Assembly (NCBI RefSeq): GCF_900635155.1
Contig: NZ_LR134002.1
Coordinates: 1,116,001 to 1,180,000, forward strand
DNA: 64,000 bases
DNA from: Streptococcus sanguinis
GTDB lineage: Bacteria; Bacillota; Bacilli; Lactobacillales; Streptococcaceae
Reading direction: 5' to 3'
Below, one piece after another: positions 25,278 through 33,505 of the stretch. A model generated the notes under the pieces. It worked only from the letters and a program-made list of their open reading frames with translations, made no database searches and had not been told where the DNA came from. The translations under genes were made by a program, and so were the position numbers. Position 1 is the stretch's first letter, and the number at the start of each line of letters is the position of its first letter.

Positions 25278-26657
25278 ATGGGTGTGACTGTCCTGGATGA
25301 AAGAAAATTTTTAGCAGATTTGAGAAAGCAGAATGAAGAAGCCTTCCTGAAGGCTGTAACTCGATATGATGATCAGGTTGCCCCGTCTATGCGTGCCAGG
25401 GGCTACAAATTGAAAAATAGATCAGCCCGTACAGTTGCTTTTATCTTTGGGGAAATTTGCTTTGAAAGAAACCGCTGGTACAAAAAGGGAACTTGCAAGG
25501 TGCCGGTGGATGAATGGCTTGGCTTGGAGAAACACAGCCGTTTCAGCATGGAGCTGATTTATCAAATTAACCAGATTTCAACGTGTACCACTTACCGCAA
25601 AACAGCGGATCTGATAGAGTTTATGACTGGTATCAATCTAACAAAAGATACTGTCCTGAAAGCTGTTAAGCGAGCTGCAGCGCTCAAGAAGGAACAAGAA
25701 GAATATGACCTTCTGTCTCTTACGGAAGTTACAGAGGAAAACAAAAAAAGCCCTGAGAGGCTCTACATTGAAGGTGATGGAGTCTGGGTCAAAACACGAT
25801 CTAAACAAGGAGAGGAAGCCAAATATAGCAATATCTCTCATTATGTCATCCATACAGGAAGCGAGCAGGTCGGCCAGTCCAAACGCAGGCAGTTAAAAAA
25901 TAAAAAGAACGTGCTTTCTTTATCTGGTAGCAAAGCCAAAGAGCAGGCATTAGATTACGTGCATCAGACCTATAAAACAGGAAAGGGAACAACCCTTATT
26001 ACTAATTCTGATGGCGGTCCGGGTTATGGAGGCAAAGTTTTCAAGGATTTTGCGGCCGCTTTTAAAGTTCAAAGACATGAGCATTTCTGGGATCCGTACC
26101 ATTTGCAGCAAGAGATAGAAAAGAATTATAAAGCGCAGCCAGAAGAGCTAAAAGAACTCTTGAAACAGGCTATTTATCAGCATGACTTTGACCTTCTTCA
26201 AACAACCATTGACACAACAGAAAGTCTAATTGACGACGAGGAAGAAACGGCTTCTTTTCAGGACTTTGCCAGAAGGCTGAAGCGTAATTTTAGTTATACA
26301 AAGCCTGCCTCACTTCGCAATCTCCCAAAGAAAGGAATTGGTGTGATGGAGTCGCAGCATAGGCGCCTTACTTACAGAATGAAGAACCAGGGAATGATCT
26401 GGAGTTTAGAGGGGGCTGAGATTATGGCTAATATGATATTAGCTGTAGAAGAAGGTACCCTAAGAGAGTTGTTTTTCGGGGACTGGCGTAAAGCATCTCA
26501 AAAAATGAAAGGGTTAGATAAGGTTTCTGGAGGAAAAGTAAGAAAATACATGAACCATTTGGACAGTCTAAAGCGGAATTTCCAGATTGGAGAGGGAAGA
26601 AAGGCACATAAAGCTCGACGTCAAAGTCATAAAAAAGGTGCTACTATCCTAAGATAA
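25278..26657 (+). CDS. UPF0236/ISLre2-like DDE transposase (TnGBS-type)
   Basis: 459 residues, normal for UPF0236 (ISLre2-related, Mutator superfamily) transposases. Recognisable features are the N-terminal Cys-poor domain with RSARTVAFIFGEICFERNRWYK, the VEGDGVW-like strand (YIEGDGVWVK, about 167) carrying a catalytic Asp, the NSDGGPGYG segment (about 243) with a second acidic residue, and the C-terminal GIGVMESQHRRLTYRMKNQGM block with a Glu. In TnGBS elements this enzyme moves the whole conjugative element and chooses sites upstream of sigma-A promoters. The ribosome binding site is AAAGGGG. It is the last gene before the right end. Confidence 0.88.
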   Translation: MGVTVLDERKFLADLRKQNEEAFLKAVTRYDDQVAPSMRARGYKLKNRSARTVAFIFGEICFERNRWYKKGTCKVPVDEWLGLEKHSRFSMELIYQINQISTCTTYRKTADLIEFMTGINLTKDTVLKAVKRAAALKKEQEEYDLLSLTEVTEENKKSPERLYIEGDGVWVKTRSKQGEEAKYSNISHYVIHTGSEQVGQSKRRQLKNKKNVLSLSGSKAKEQALDYVHQTYKTGKGTTLITNSDGGPGYGGKVFKDFAAAFKVQRHEHFWDPYHLQQEIEKNYKAQPEELKELLKQAIYQHDFDLLQTTIDTTESLIDDEEETASFQDFARRLKRNFSYTKPASLRNLPKKGIGVMESQHRRLTYRMKNQGMIWSLEGAEIMANMILAVEEGTLRELFFGDWRKASQKMKGLDKVSGGKVRKYMNHLDSLKRNFQIGEGRKAHKARRQSHKKGATILR

Positions 26658-26731
26658 TCAAACAGTCCTGTATAGTTCTTCTGGGGTTGAAAACTCTAGG
26701 GTTTATTTGACATGCCGTCATCATTTTTCTG

Positions 26732-26760
26732 TTGACATCGCTTGAAATTAGTTGTATAAT
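26732..26760 (+). promoter_or_regulatory. consensus sigma-A promoter next to element end
   Basis: TTGACA at 26732, a 17-bp spacer and TATAAT at 26755, a perfect match. It starts about 16 bp right of the inferred element end, the spacing known for TnGBS insertion. It drives transcription into the structured RNA region, antisense to the minus-strand RNA. Confidence 0.85.
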
Positions 26761-26775
26761 TATAGCAATAAGAAA

Positions 26776-26846
26776 CAAAAAAAGAGGCAGGTGCGCTAAC
26801 ACCTACCTCCACCGAGTAAACAAGTACAGTTGTGTTACTCAGTCTT
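26776..26846 (-). ncRNA. about 70-nt structured RNA with own promoter and terminator (Fst/par antitoxin-like)
   Basis: Minus-strand promoter TTGACA (complement of 26876-26881), 17-bp spacer, TAAACT (complement of 26853-26858). The RNA would start near 26846. It holds a hairpin GAGTAA...TTACTC and a terminator GAGGTAGGTG...CACCTGCCTC followed by seven T. Size and convergent-promoter layout resemble the RNAII antitoxin of Fst-type systems. No toxin reading frame was found beside it, so the family is uncertain. Confidence 0.6.
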
Positions 26847-26984
26847 TAATCTAGTTTACAGCATAAAGTAGAGAATGTCAAGGCTGAAGTGAACGATTGT
26901 ATACGTTTGCATCTCATTTCCTTGAATTTCTGCTATTTTTTTATCTTCTCAAAAATTGAGACACATACTTTTAGATTAAATACC

Positions 26985-27014
26985 TTGACAAAACGGAAAA
27001 TGATAAGGTAAACT
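26985..27014 (+). promoter_or_regulatory. promoter of asd-upstream RNA
   Basis: TTGACA at 26985, an 18-bp spacer and TAAACT at 27009. Confidence 0.7.
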
Positions 27015-27019
27015 ATATT

Positions 27020-27163
27020 TCGTGCGATGAGTCGATATGCAGTTTTTCTGCAAATTGAAGCATGGGAGGTCATAAACGCAGGAGCGGACCTTGATCAGTT
27101 GTGTGAACCTGCTGATCACACGAAAGTGCCCTTATCCCCAGTCTATGGATTGGGGATTTTTCT
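27020..27163 (+). ncRNA. structured RNA upstream of asd, probably the asd RNA motif
   Basis: From its own promoter the RNA runs about 140 nt. The ends of the body pair (TTTCGTG near 27019 with CACGAAA near 27119), giving a rod-like fold with inner stems. It is followed by an intrinsic terminator ATCCCCA / TTGGGGAT and a T-run at 27135-27162. A lactic-acid-bacterial RNA found upstream of asd (asd motif, known in Streptococcus pyogenes as an independent transcript) fits by position and size. I recall the family, not its exact consensus. With its own terminator it probably acts in trans. Confidence 0.6.
27135..27163 (+). terminator. terminator of asd-upstream RNA
   Basis: Stem ATCCCCA / TTGGGGAT with a loop of about 8-9 nt, followed by TTTTTCT. 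Confidence 0.8.
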
Positions 27164-27167
27164 ATGT

Positions 27168-27549
27168 CTCTTAGAGAGGCAAGAAGGATTGTCTCAGCCG
27201 AGCTTAGAGACATTGATGCTGAGACGCGCAGTGTCGTGAGCGCTATTGCTCTTGATGAAACAACTTCGCAGAAGGCAGTTGAGTCGTAGAGCAATGGATG
27301 CAGTTTTGTTCGTAAGAACAAAAGCTGAAAACCCTGAGACCCCTCTTAGATAGGCAAGACAGTTAGTCGCAGCCGAGCTTAGAGACATAGATGCTGAGAC
27401 GGACTGTGTCGTGAGTGCTATTACTCTTGATGAAACGAATCTGCAGTAAGAAGTTGAGTCGAAGAGCAATGGATGCAGTTTTGATCGTGAGAGCAAAATC
27501 TGTAAACCTTGAAAGATCTCTTAGTGATGCAAGGAAGTTGGTGCAGTTT
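27168..27549 (+). repeat. 175-bp tandem repeats upstream of asd
   Basis: Two full units start with CTCTTAGA at 27168 and 27343, and a third partial unit starts at 27518 (period exactly 175 bp). Each full unit contains GAGCTTAGAGACAT, TGTCGTGAG, an ATTGCTCT / AGAGCAAT inverted pair and a hairpin TTTTG(T/A)TC / GA(A/G)CAAAA. No continuous reading frame is possible because 175 is not a multiple of three. Confidence 0.8.
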
Positions 27550-27589
27550 ATCTAAAATATCGCACTTATATTCTATTCTTCAGAAAAAT

Positions 27590-27617
27590 TTGCATTTTTC
27601 CCTAAAAATAGTATAAT
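27590..27617 (+). promoter_or_regulatory. asd promoter
   Basis: TTGCAT at 27590, a 16-bp spacer and TATAAT at 27612, 44 bp before the asd start. Confidence 0.75.
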
Positions 27618-27660
27618 ACTAACAATACAAAATTTTTTGAAAATTCAGAGAGGTTATCGC

Positions 27661-28737
27661 ATGGGATATACAGTTGCTGTAGTAGGTGCCACTGGTGCCG
27701 TTGGATCTCAAATGATTAAAATGCTGGAAGAGTCTAGCCTTCCAATTGATAAAATACGCTATCTAGCGTCTGCTCGTTCAGCTGGTAAAGTTCTCCAGTT
27801 CAAGGGACAAGACATTACTATTGAAGAGACGACTGAGACAGCTTTTGAAGATGTAGATATTGCTCTCTTTTCAGCTGGTGGTTCTACCTCAGCAAAATTC
27901 GCTCCTTACGCAGTCAAAGCTGGAGCAGTAGTGGTCGATAACACCTCTTATTTCCGTCAAAATCCTGATGTTCCTTTGGTTGTTCCAGAAGTCAACGCCC
28001 ATGCCTTAGATCAGCACAAGGGAATTATCGCTTGCCCTAACTGCTCGACAATTCAGATGATGGTGGCTTTAGAGCCTGTTCGTCAGCAATGGGGGCTGGA
28101 GCGCATCATTGTGTCTACCTATCAAGCTGTTTCTGGTGCAGGTATGGGAGCTATTCTTGAAACCCAAGCTCAATTGCGCTCTGTTCTCAATGATGGTGTA
28201 AATCCTAAGGACACGGAAGCCAATATCCTCCCATGTGGCGGCGATAAAAAACATTATCCTATTGCTTTTAATGCCTTACCTCAGATTGATGTCTTTACAG
28301 ATAACGACTACACTTATGAAGAGATGAAGATGACCAAGGAAACTAAGAAAATCATGGAAGATGATTCTATTGCTGTTTCTGCGACATGTGTCCGTCTTCC
28401 TATTTTGTCTGCTCACTCAGAGTCTGTCTACATCGAGACTAAGGAAGTTGCCCCTATTGACCAGGTAAAAGCAGCAATCGCAGCTTTCCCAGGTGCAGTT
28501 CTGGAAGATGATGTAGCTCATCAGGTTTATCCGCAAGCAATCAATGCGGTTGGCAAGAAAGAAACCTTTGTCGGTCGGATTCGCAAGGATCTTGATGCCA
28601 AAAAAGGAATCCATATGTGGGTCGTTTCAGACAATCTTCTTAAAGGAGCAGCTTGGAATTCTGTTCAAATCGCAGAGACACTACATGAGCGTGGTTTAGT
28701 TCGTCCGACAGCAGAAGTGATTTTTGAATTAAAATAA
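27661..28737 (+). CDS. asd: aspartate-semialdehyde dehydrogenase
   Basis: 358 residues, the normal length. It makes aspartate semialdehyde from aspartyl phosphate with NADPH, the branch point to lysine/diaminopimelate, threonine and methionine. The N-terminal Rossmann motif [12 protein letters not shown] is followed by the catalytic Cys at about 128 (CPNCSTIQM) and a substrate-binding RLP segment with HSESV, whose His is the likely acid/base. ATG at 27661 (AGAGAGG upstream) is used rather than an in-frame TTG 24 bp earlier. dapA, which uses its product, follows 82 bp later. Confidence 0.96.
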   Translation: MGYTVAVVGATGAVGSQMIKMLEESSLPIDKIRYLASARSAGKVLQFKGQDITIEETTETAFEDVDIALFSAGGSTSAKFAPYAVKAGAVVVDNTSYFRQNPDVPLVVPEVNAHALDQHKGIIACPNCSTIQMMVALEPVRQQWGLERIIVSTYQAVSGAGMGAILETQAQLRSVLNDGVNPKDTEANILPCGGDKKHYPIAFNALPQIDVFTDNDYTYEEMKMTKETKKIMEDDSIAVSATCVRLPILSAHSESVYIETKEVAPIDQVKAAIAAFPGAVLEDDVAHQVYPQAINAVGKKETFVGRIRKDLDAKKGIHMWVVSDNLLKGAAWNSVQIAETLHERGLVRPTAEVIFELK

Positions 28738-28763
28738 AGTGACCAAGGAAACTTGACAGCACA

Positions 28764-28795
28764 GGGTTGAATAATCGTTCTTTCAACCCTCTTTT
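28764..28795 (+). terminator. terminator between asd and dapA
   Basis: Stem GGGTTGA / TCAACCC, loop of about 12 nt, followed by TCTTTTC. A TATAAT at 28798 probably belongs to a dapA promoter overlapping it. Confidence 0.75.
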
Positions 28796-28819
28796 CGTAT
28801 AATAAAGAGAGGTAAGTTT

Positions 28820-29755
28820 ATGGCGTATGCGGATCTGAAAAACTGTAAAATCATCACAGCTTTTATTACTCCTTTTCATGAAGATGGCTCCATCAATTTT
28901 GAAGCTATTCCAGACTTGATTGAGCACCTTTTGGCCCACCATACAGATGGGATTTTGCTGGCTGGAACAACTGCTGAAAGTCCAACCCTGACTCACGATG
29001 AAGAGTTGGAGTTATTTGCGGCAGTTCAAAAGGTTGTTAAAGGACGTGTCCCTTTGATAGCCGGTGTTGGTACCAATGAAACACGCGACTCTATCGAATT
29101 CGTCAAAGAAGTGGATGAATTTGGTGGTTTTGCAGCTGGTTTGGCCATTGTTCCCTATTATAATAAACCTTCTCAGGAAGGGATGTATCAGCACTTTAAA
29201 GCCATTGCGGATGCTTCAAACCTGCCCATCATTATCTACAATATACCTGGCCGGGTAGTAGTTGAGATGACACCTGAGACTATGCTGAGGTTAGCAGAAC
29301 ATCCAAATATTATCGGCGTTAAAGAATGTACCAGTCTGGCGAATATGGCCTATCTGATTGAACATCGTCCAGAGGAGTTTCTGATTTATACCGGTGAGGA
29401 TGGCGATGCATTTCATGCTATGAATCTGGGGGCTGATGGAGTTATTTCAGTTGCTTCTCACACAAACGGTGATGAAATGTTTGAAATGCTGGACGCTATT
29501 GAACACAATGACATCAAAAAAGCAGCAGCTATCCAACGGAAATTCATCCCTAAAGTCAATGCCCTTTTCTCTTACCCAAGTCCAGCTCCAGTCAAGGCAG
29601 TACTCAATTACTTAGGATTTGCAGCTGGGCCAACCCGCTTACCACTTGTGCCAGCACCCGAAGAAGATGCCAAACGCATTATCAAGGTCGTGGTTGATGG
29701 CGACTATCAAGCAACCAAAGAGACGGTTAAAGGTGTATTGAGACCGGATTATTGA
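28820..29755 (+). CDS. dapA: 4-hydroxy-tetrahydrodipicolinate synthase
   Basis: 311 residues, TIM-barrel aldolase family. It condenses pyruvate with aspartate semialdehyde, the first committed step to diaminopimelate and lysine for the peptidoglycan cross-link. Visible motifs are the GTTAESPTL loop (about 48-56), the [14 protein letters not shown] segment, the catalytic Tyr in IIYNIPGR (about 139) and the Schiff-base Lys at 168 in GVKECT. The ribosome binding site is AGAGAGG. It is paired with asd upstream. Confidence 0.96.
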
Positions 29756-29805
29756 TTGATGCAGCAGTCTTAGGAATGCCATAGATAAAAATAATTAAGA
29801 AAGAA

Positions 29806-30414
29806 TTGAATATTGTGACAGAAAAACATAGTGAACGAATTGAGGAGTATAAAACTAAACATAGACTGGAAAAACTTGAAGGTAAAAAAGTTTATGATAA
29901 GCCGGTTATTCGGACCGGTGATAAGGCAGGATGCTATGGTTCAGCATTGATTTTGCTTGGATTTGTTTTAGGAGTTATTTATTTACTTCTTATACTTATA
30001 ACTGATTGGGATCTGAAACTTTTCTCTTTCATCTGGGAAACACTTGTTGCGTTAGGGATTGTTTTCAGCCTTTTTGGAGCTTTTAAAATCGGTCAGTTGG
30101 AGTTGCACAGTTTGTCAATGGTAGCTGATAAAGAGAAAAATTTTGAAATCGATAAAGCTTTCAATCTTTATAACATTATTCACAAACCAACAAAGAAAAT
30201 TCTACTTCAATATGATAGTGAGGATGATAGTTTAATTTCTCTAAACGCTGGAGGAGAGTTATTAGTTGAGCTCTTAAAGAGAGTTGAAGAAGAAAAATTG
30301 TCATTTAAGCCTATTAACAAAACATTGAGTTTAGAAGAAGTGTCTGAAAATCACTGGAAAATGCACTATCGTTACAAAAAACAAGACATAACATTAGAGA
30401 AATCCGATACATGA
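29806..30414 (+). CDS. membrane protein of unknown function
   Basis: About 200 residues with two close membrane helices (about 47-70 and 78-98) flanked by charged N- and C-terminal parts. The start is uncertain: TTG at 29806 or GTG at 29815, both with a weak AAGAAAG upstream. It is more AT-rich than asd and dapA. No recognised family. It ends before a weak hairpin at 30490-30519. Confidence 0.5.
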   Translation: MNIVTEKHSERIEEYKTKHRLEKLEGKKVYDKPVIRTGDKAGCYGSALILLGFVLGVIYLLLILITDWDLKLFSFIWETLVALGIVFSLFGAFKIGQLELHSLSMVADKEKNFEIDKAFNLYNIIHKPTKKILLQYDSEDDSLISLNAGGELLVELLKRVEEEKLSFKPINKTLSLEEVSENHWKMHYRYKKQDITLEKSDT

Positions 30415-30489
30415 TGTTTGGCTTGCTAAGTTAGTCGTCTTGACTTAAACTTAAAAGTGAATTCAGTATCTGATAGTTTATGAAGACCA

Positions 30490-30519
30490 TAAAATGGATT
30501 GCCTAGAGCAGTCCTTTTA
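30490..30519 (+). terminator. probable terminator
   Basis: AAAATGGATTGC / GCAGTCCTTTT with loop CTAGA and one wobble pair, followed by a T-rich tail. It lies in a 292-bp gap without genes that also holds the promoter and leader of the next gene. Confidence 0.55.
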
Positions 30520-30557
30520 TATAGTCTTTTAAGACTAAAGAAAAAAGGAAACTTCCT

Positions 30558-30586
30558 TTGAAAAATATTGGAAAAAATTATATAAT
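30558..30586 (+). promoter_or_regulatory. promoter of ATP-cone gene, with long leader
   Basis: TTGAAA at 30558, a 17-bp spacer and TATAAT at 30581. The transcript would have a leader of about 110 nt containing GGTCTG...CAGACT, an inverted pair around a T-rich loop (30597-30630). Confidence 0.65.
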
Positions 30587-30706
30587 GTAAAAGTATGGTC
30601 TGGTTTTCAGATTTCTTTTTGATCAGACTATAGATAACTAGATTGGCAGCAGTCATGTTAGAGACATACATTAGATTAGAAATATATAATATAAAAGGAG
30701 TTTTTT

Positions 30707-31045
30707 ATGCAAGTTATTAAACGGAGCGGTGAGGTTGTTGAATTTGACCCAGATAAAATTTATCAAGCAGTTTTAAAGGCAGCGCAGACTGTCTATGTGT
30801 TGACAGATGATTTACGTCAGAATTTAGCGCAGGTTACAAAAAAGGTCGTTCTGGATTTGGAAGAAGCTAAGGTTGAACGTGCGACGATCAGTATGATTCA
30901 GTCCATGGTTGAAAGCCGCCTCTTGGGTGCAGGCTATATTACCATTGCAGAGCATTATATTTCCTATCGCTTGCAGCGCGATTTAGAGCGCAACGGCTAT
31001 GGAGATCATATCGCTGTACATCTTCATTTTGAGCAAGTAAGATAA
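30707..31045 (+). CDS. stand-alone ATP-cone domain protein
   Basis: 112 residues that consist almost only of an ATP-cone. It starts MQVIKRSGEVVEFDPDKIYQAV, the nucleotide-binding signature known from NrdR and from the N-terminus of ribonucleotide reductases, and ends soon after the domain. It has no zinc ribbon (not NrdR) and no reductase domain. It may sense ATP/dATP or be a remnant regulatory subunit. The ribosome binding site is AAAAGGAG and a clear terminator follows, so it is a single-gene unit. Confidence 0.75.
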   Translation: MQVIKRSGEVVEFDPDKIYQAVLKAAQTVYVLTDDLRQNLAQVTKKVVLDLEEAKVERATISMIQSMVESRLLGAGYITIAEHYISYRLQRDLERNGYGDHIAVHLHFEQVR

Positions 31046-31051
31046 AATCAG

Positions 31052-31074
31052 AAAGGCCCTAGAGGGCTTTTTTT
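31052..31074 (+). terminator. terminator after ATP-cone gene
   Basis: AAGGCCCT / AGAGGGCTTTTTTT hairpin with a T-run. Confidence 0.85.
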
Positions 31075-31187
31075 GCTCTTGAGGTAGAGTGTATCACTTT
31101 AGCATTCACCCGCTTAAATTCTAGAAATATGTTAAAATAGGTAAAGATATAAAATTTTATCAATGATATTCATTGAAAGGATAAATT

Positions 31188-32039
31188 ATGGCAACGATTC
31201 AATGGTTTCCGGGGCATATGTCCAAGGCACGGAGACAGGTACAGGAAAATATTAAGTTTGTTGATTTTGTGACGATACTGGTCGATGCGAGACTTCCTTT
31301 ATCCAGTCAAAATCCTATGCTGACTAAAATTGTGGGTGATAAACCTAAGCTTCTGATTTTAAACAAAGCTGATTTGGCAGACCCTGTTCGTATTAAGGAA
31401 TGGCAGAGCTATTTTGAAAGTCAGGGGATTCCGACTTTGTCTATTAACTCCAAAGAGCAATCTGCTGTAAAAAAAGTAACAGACGCAGCCAAGAAGCTTA
31501 TGACAGATAAATTAGCACGTCAAAGGGAAAGAGGAATTCGTATCGAAACCCTGCGGACCATGATTATCGGTATTCCAAATGCTGGAAAATCAACCCTCAT
31601 GAATCGCTTGGCAGGTAAGAAAATTGCAGTTGTAGGGAATAAGCCAGGTGTGACAAAAGGTCAGCAATGGCTCAAGTCGAATAAAGACTTGGAAATCTTA
31701 GATACACCAGGGATTCTCTGGCCTAAGTTTGAAGATGAGACGGTTGCTCTCAAGCTCGCCCTGACTGGAGCTATTAAGGATAATCTGCTACCTATGGATG
31801 AGGTGACGATTTTCGGCCTTAATTATTTTAAGGAGCATTATCCTGAGGAGCTGACAGCACGCTTCAAGCAGCTGAATCTAAGTCAGGAAGCACCAGACAT
31901 GATTATGGATATGACCAAAAAGCTCGGCTTCCGCGATGACTATGACCGTTTTTACAGTCTTTTTGTCAAAGATGTCCGCGATGGCAAGCTAGGTCGTTAT
32001 TGCTTGGATACGGTTGGAGAACTAGATGGCAACGATTAA
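31188..32039 (+). CDS. rbgA: ribosome biogenesis GTPase RbgA (YlqF)
   Basis: 283 residues. It is a circularly permuted GTPase: the G4 motif NKAD (about 58-61) comes before G1 (GIPNAGKST, about 126-134) and G3 (DTPG, about 170). It starts with the family signature [11 protein letters not shown]. It acts in late assembly of the 50S subunit. The C-terminal helical domain is present. The 3' end overlaps the rnhB start by 14 bp, the usual coupling in Firmicutes. Confidence 0.96.
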   Translation: MATIQWFPGHMSKARRQVQENIKFVDFVTILVDARLPLSSQNPMLTKIVGDKPKLLILNKADLADPVRIKEWQSYFESQGIPTLSINSKEQSAVKKVTDAAKKLMTDKLARQRERGIRIETLRTMIIGIPNAGKSTLMNRLAGKKIAVVGNKPGVTKGQQWLKSNKDLEILDTPGILWPKFEDETVALKLALTGAIKDNLLPMDEVTIFGLNYFKEHYPEELTARFKQLNLSQEAPDMIMDMTKKLGFRDDYDRFYSLFVKDVRDGKLGRYCLDTVGELDGND

Positions 32040-32790
32040 AGAAATCCAGCAACGTTTAGAGTTAGTGACTGATTTGGCTGATCCTTTTCTGGCAGAAGAG
32101 GCGAATGATCCACGCAGTGGAGTTCAAAAGGCGATTGAAAAGCGTAAAAGAGCTATTCAGGCGGAGTTAGATGAGGATTTGCGTCTGGAGCAGATGTTAC
32201 GGTATGAAAAAGAACTTTATAAAGCCGGCTATCAGGCGATTGCTGGAATTGATGAAGTTGGTCGTGGTCCTTTGGCTGGGCCGGTTGTCGCTGCAGCTGT
32301 CATCTTACCTCTAGGATGTAAAATTAAAGGGCTCAACGACAGCAAGAAGATTCCCAAGAAAAAGCACCAAGAAATCTATCAAGCAGTCATGGATAAAGCT
32401 TTGGCAGTCGGTATTGGCCTGATGGACAGTAATATTATTGATCAAGTCAATATCTACGAAGCGACCAAGCTTGCTATGAAAGAGGCTTTGTCTAAATTGA
32501 GTCTCAAGCCAGATTATCTGCTGATTGATGCTATGAAACTGGATGTTGAGATTCCGCAAGAGTCCATCATCAAGGGTGATGCTAACTCTCTGTCTATCGC
32601 AGCGGCAAGTATTGTTGCTAAGGTTACTCGGGATAAGCTGATGGCAGACTACGACAAGGAATTTCCCGGCTATGGTTTTGCGAAAAATGCTGGTTATGGG
32701 ACCAAAAGTCATTTGCAAGGATTGGAAAGAAACGGCGTAACTCCTATTCATCGCAAGACATTTGAACCCGTAAAATCAATGTGTGAATAA
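32026..32790 (+). CDS. rnhB: ribonuclease HII
   Basis: 254 residues, normal for Firmicutes RNase HII with an N-terminal extension of about 70 residues. It removes RNA from RNA-DNA hybrids and single ribonucleotides from DNA. The catalytic domain begins [15 protein letters not shown], giving the Asp-Glu pair, with a further Asp in LLIDAMKL (about 166). HRKTFEP closes the domain. Translation starts inside the rbgA gene. Confidence 0.96.
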   Translation: MATIKEIQQRLELVTDLADPFLAEEANDPRSGVQKAIEKRKRAIQAELDEDLRLEQMLRYEKELYKAGYQAIAGIDEVGRGPLAGPVVAAAVILPLGCKIKGLNDSKKIPKKKHQEIYQAVMDKALAVGIGLMDSNIIDQVNIYEATKLAMKEALSKLSLKPDYLLIDAMKLDVEIPQESIIKGDANSLSIAAASIVAKVTRDKLMADYDKEFPGYGFAKNAGYGTKSHLQGLERNGVTPIHRKTFEPVKSMCE

Positions 32791-32809
32791 ACATAAAAAG
32801 GAGGATGCC

Positions 32810-33373
32810 ATGCGAAGCGAATACGAAAAGATGATTGCTGGGGAGATTTACCGACCACAAGATGAAGATTTAAGAAAAATTAGAGCCTGCTCCAAAGAAT
32901 TTCAATATCGTTTTAACCAAGAGCGAGACAGCGACCGGCGCAGTGCTATTATCAAAGAATGGTTTGGCAGCACAGGGGAGAATCTTGCTATGAAGCCTGA
33001 TTTGGTCTGTGATTATGGAATCAATATTCATCTAGGGGAGAATTTTTGTTCTAACTGGAATCTGACTATGTTGGACGTTTGCCCCATTCGCATCGGAGAT
33101 AATGCTTTGCTTGGTCCAAATTGCCAGTTTCTGACACCTCTTCATCCGCTTGATCCAGTGGAAAGAAATTCCGGTATTGAGTACGGAGCACCAATCACTA
33201 TTGGTGATAATTTCTGGGCTGGCGGCGGTGTGACAATTCTGCCAGGCGTGATACTAGGGGATAATGTGGTAGTCGGAGCAGGAGCGGTTGTGACCAAGTC
33301 TTTTGGTGACAATGTAGTCTTGGCTGGTAATCCAGCACGAATTATTAAGGAAATCCCTGTTCATAAAGAATAA
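32810..33373 (+). CDS. maltose/galactoside O-acetyltransferase-like hexapeptide protein
   Basis: 187 residues. Left-handed beta-helix acetyltransferase of the Maa/LacA type: a helical N-terminal MEKM-like cap (SEYEKMIAGEIYRPQD), then hexapeptide repeats with the catalytic His in FLTPLHPLDP (about 113). It transfers acetyl from acetyl-CoA to a sugar; the exact acceptor is unclear. ATG at 32810 is chosen because AAAAGGAGG lies just upstream; an in-frame GTG at 32783 overlaps rnhB. A terminator follows about 70 bp later. Confidence 0.85.
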   Translation: MRSEYEKMIAGEIYRPQDEDLRKIRACSKEFQYRFNQERDSDRRSAIIKEWFGSTGENLAMKPDLVCDYGINIHLGENFCSNWNLTMLDVCPIRIGDNALLGPNCQFLTPLHPLDPVERNSGIEYGAPITIGDNFWAGGGVTILPGVILGDNVVVGAGAVVTKSFGDNVVLAGNPARIIKEIPVHKE

Positions 33374-33443
33374 AAGATGGGTTAAAGGCAATAGGCAAGG
33401 AGATTAGCTATTGACAACATCAAATTCAATAAAATCGTAAAGA

Positions 33444-33470
33444 AGGAACTGTATTGCAGTTCTTTTTTTG
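33444..33470 (+). terminator. terminator upstream of dprA
   Basis: GGAACTG / CAGTTC stem with a TATTG loop, then seven T residues. Confidence 0.8.
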
Positions 33471-33505
33471 AATTTTTTTACGAATTAAGAAAGTGAGGTG
33501 AAAAA

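Larger units (their letters stand above)
1..26715 (+). mobile_element. TnGBS-like integrative and conjugative element (right part; left end outside window)
   Basis: A continuous block of type IV secretion, relaxosome, partition and transposase genes, nearly all on the + strand, ends with a UPF0236/ISLre2-like DDE transposase. No tyrosine or large serine integrase is seen. Known TnGBS elements of streptococci have this combination (transposase-driven, MOBP relaxase, plasmid-like ParA maintenance) and insert about 15-17 bp upstream of the -35 box of sigma-A promoters. Here a consensus promoter (TTGACA at 26732, 17-bp spacer, TATAAT at 26755) begins just after the transposase gene, which puts the right end near 26,715. 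The exact terminal repeat and target duplication cannot be shown because the left end is missing. Family assignment is from recall of the protein families. Confidence 0.8.

Noticed and set aside
26764-26850. Fst-type toxin gene beside the antitoxin-like RNA
   Set aside because: Both strands were read for a hydrophobic peptide of 25-40 residues after a ribosome binding site; none was found.
27020-27163. 6S RNA (ssrS) as identity of the asd-upstream RNA
   Set aside because: About 140 nt is shorter than the usual 180-200 nt, and the RNA ends in an intrinsic terminator directly upstream of the asd region; the asd motif fits better.
27027-27239. Open frame starting inside the asd-upstream RNA
   Set aside because: It runs through the RNA hairpins, the terminator and the repeats and has no ribosome binding site.
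27070-27496. Minus-strand frames over the 175-bp repeats
   Set aside because: The frames exist only because the repeats lack stops on that strand. No start signals are present and the repeat period is not a multiple of three.
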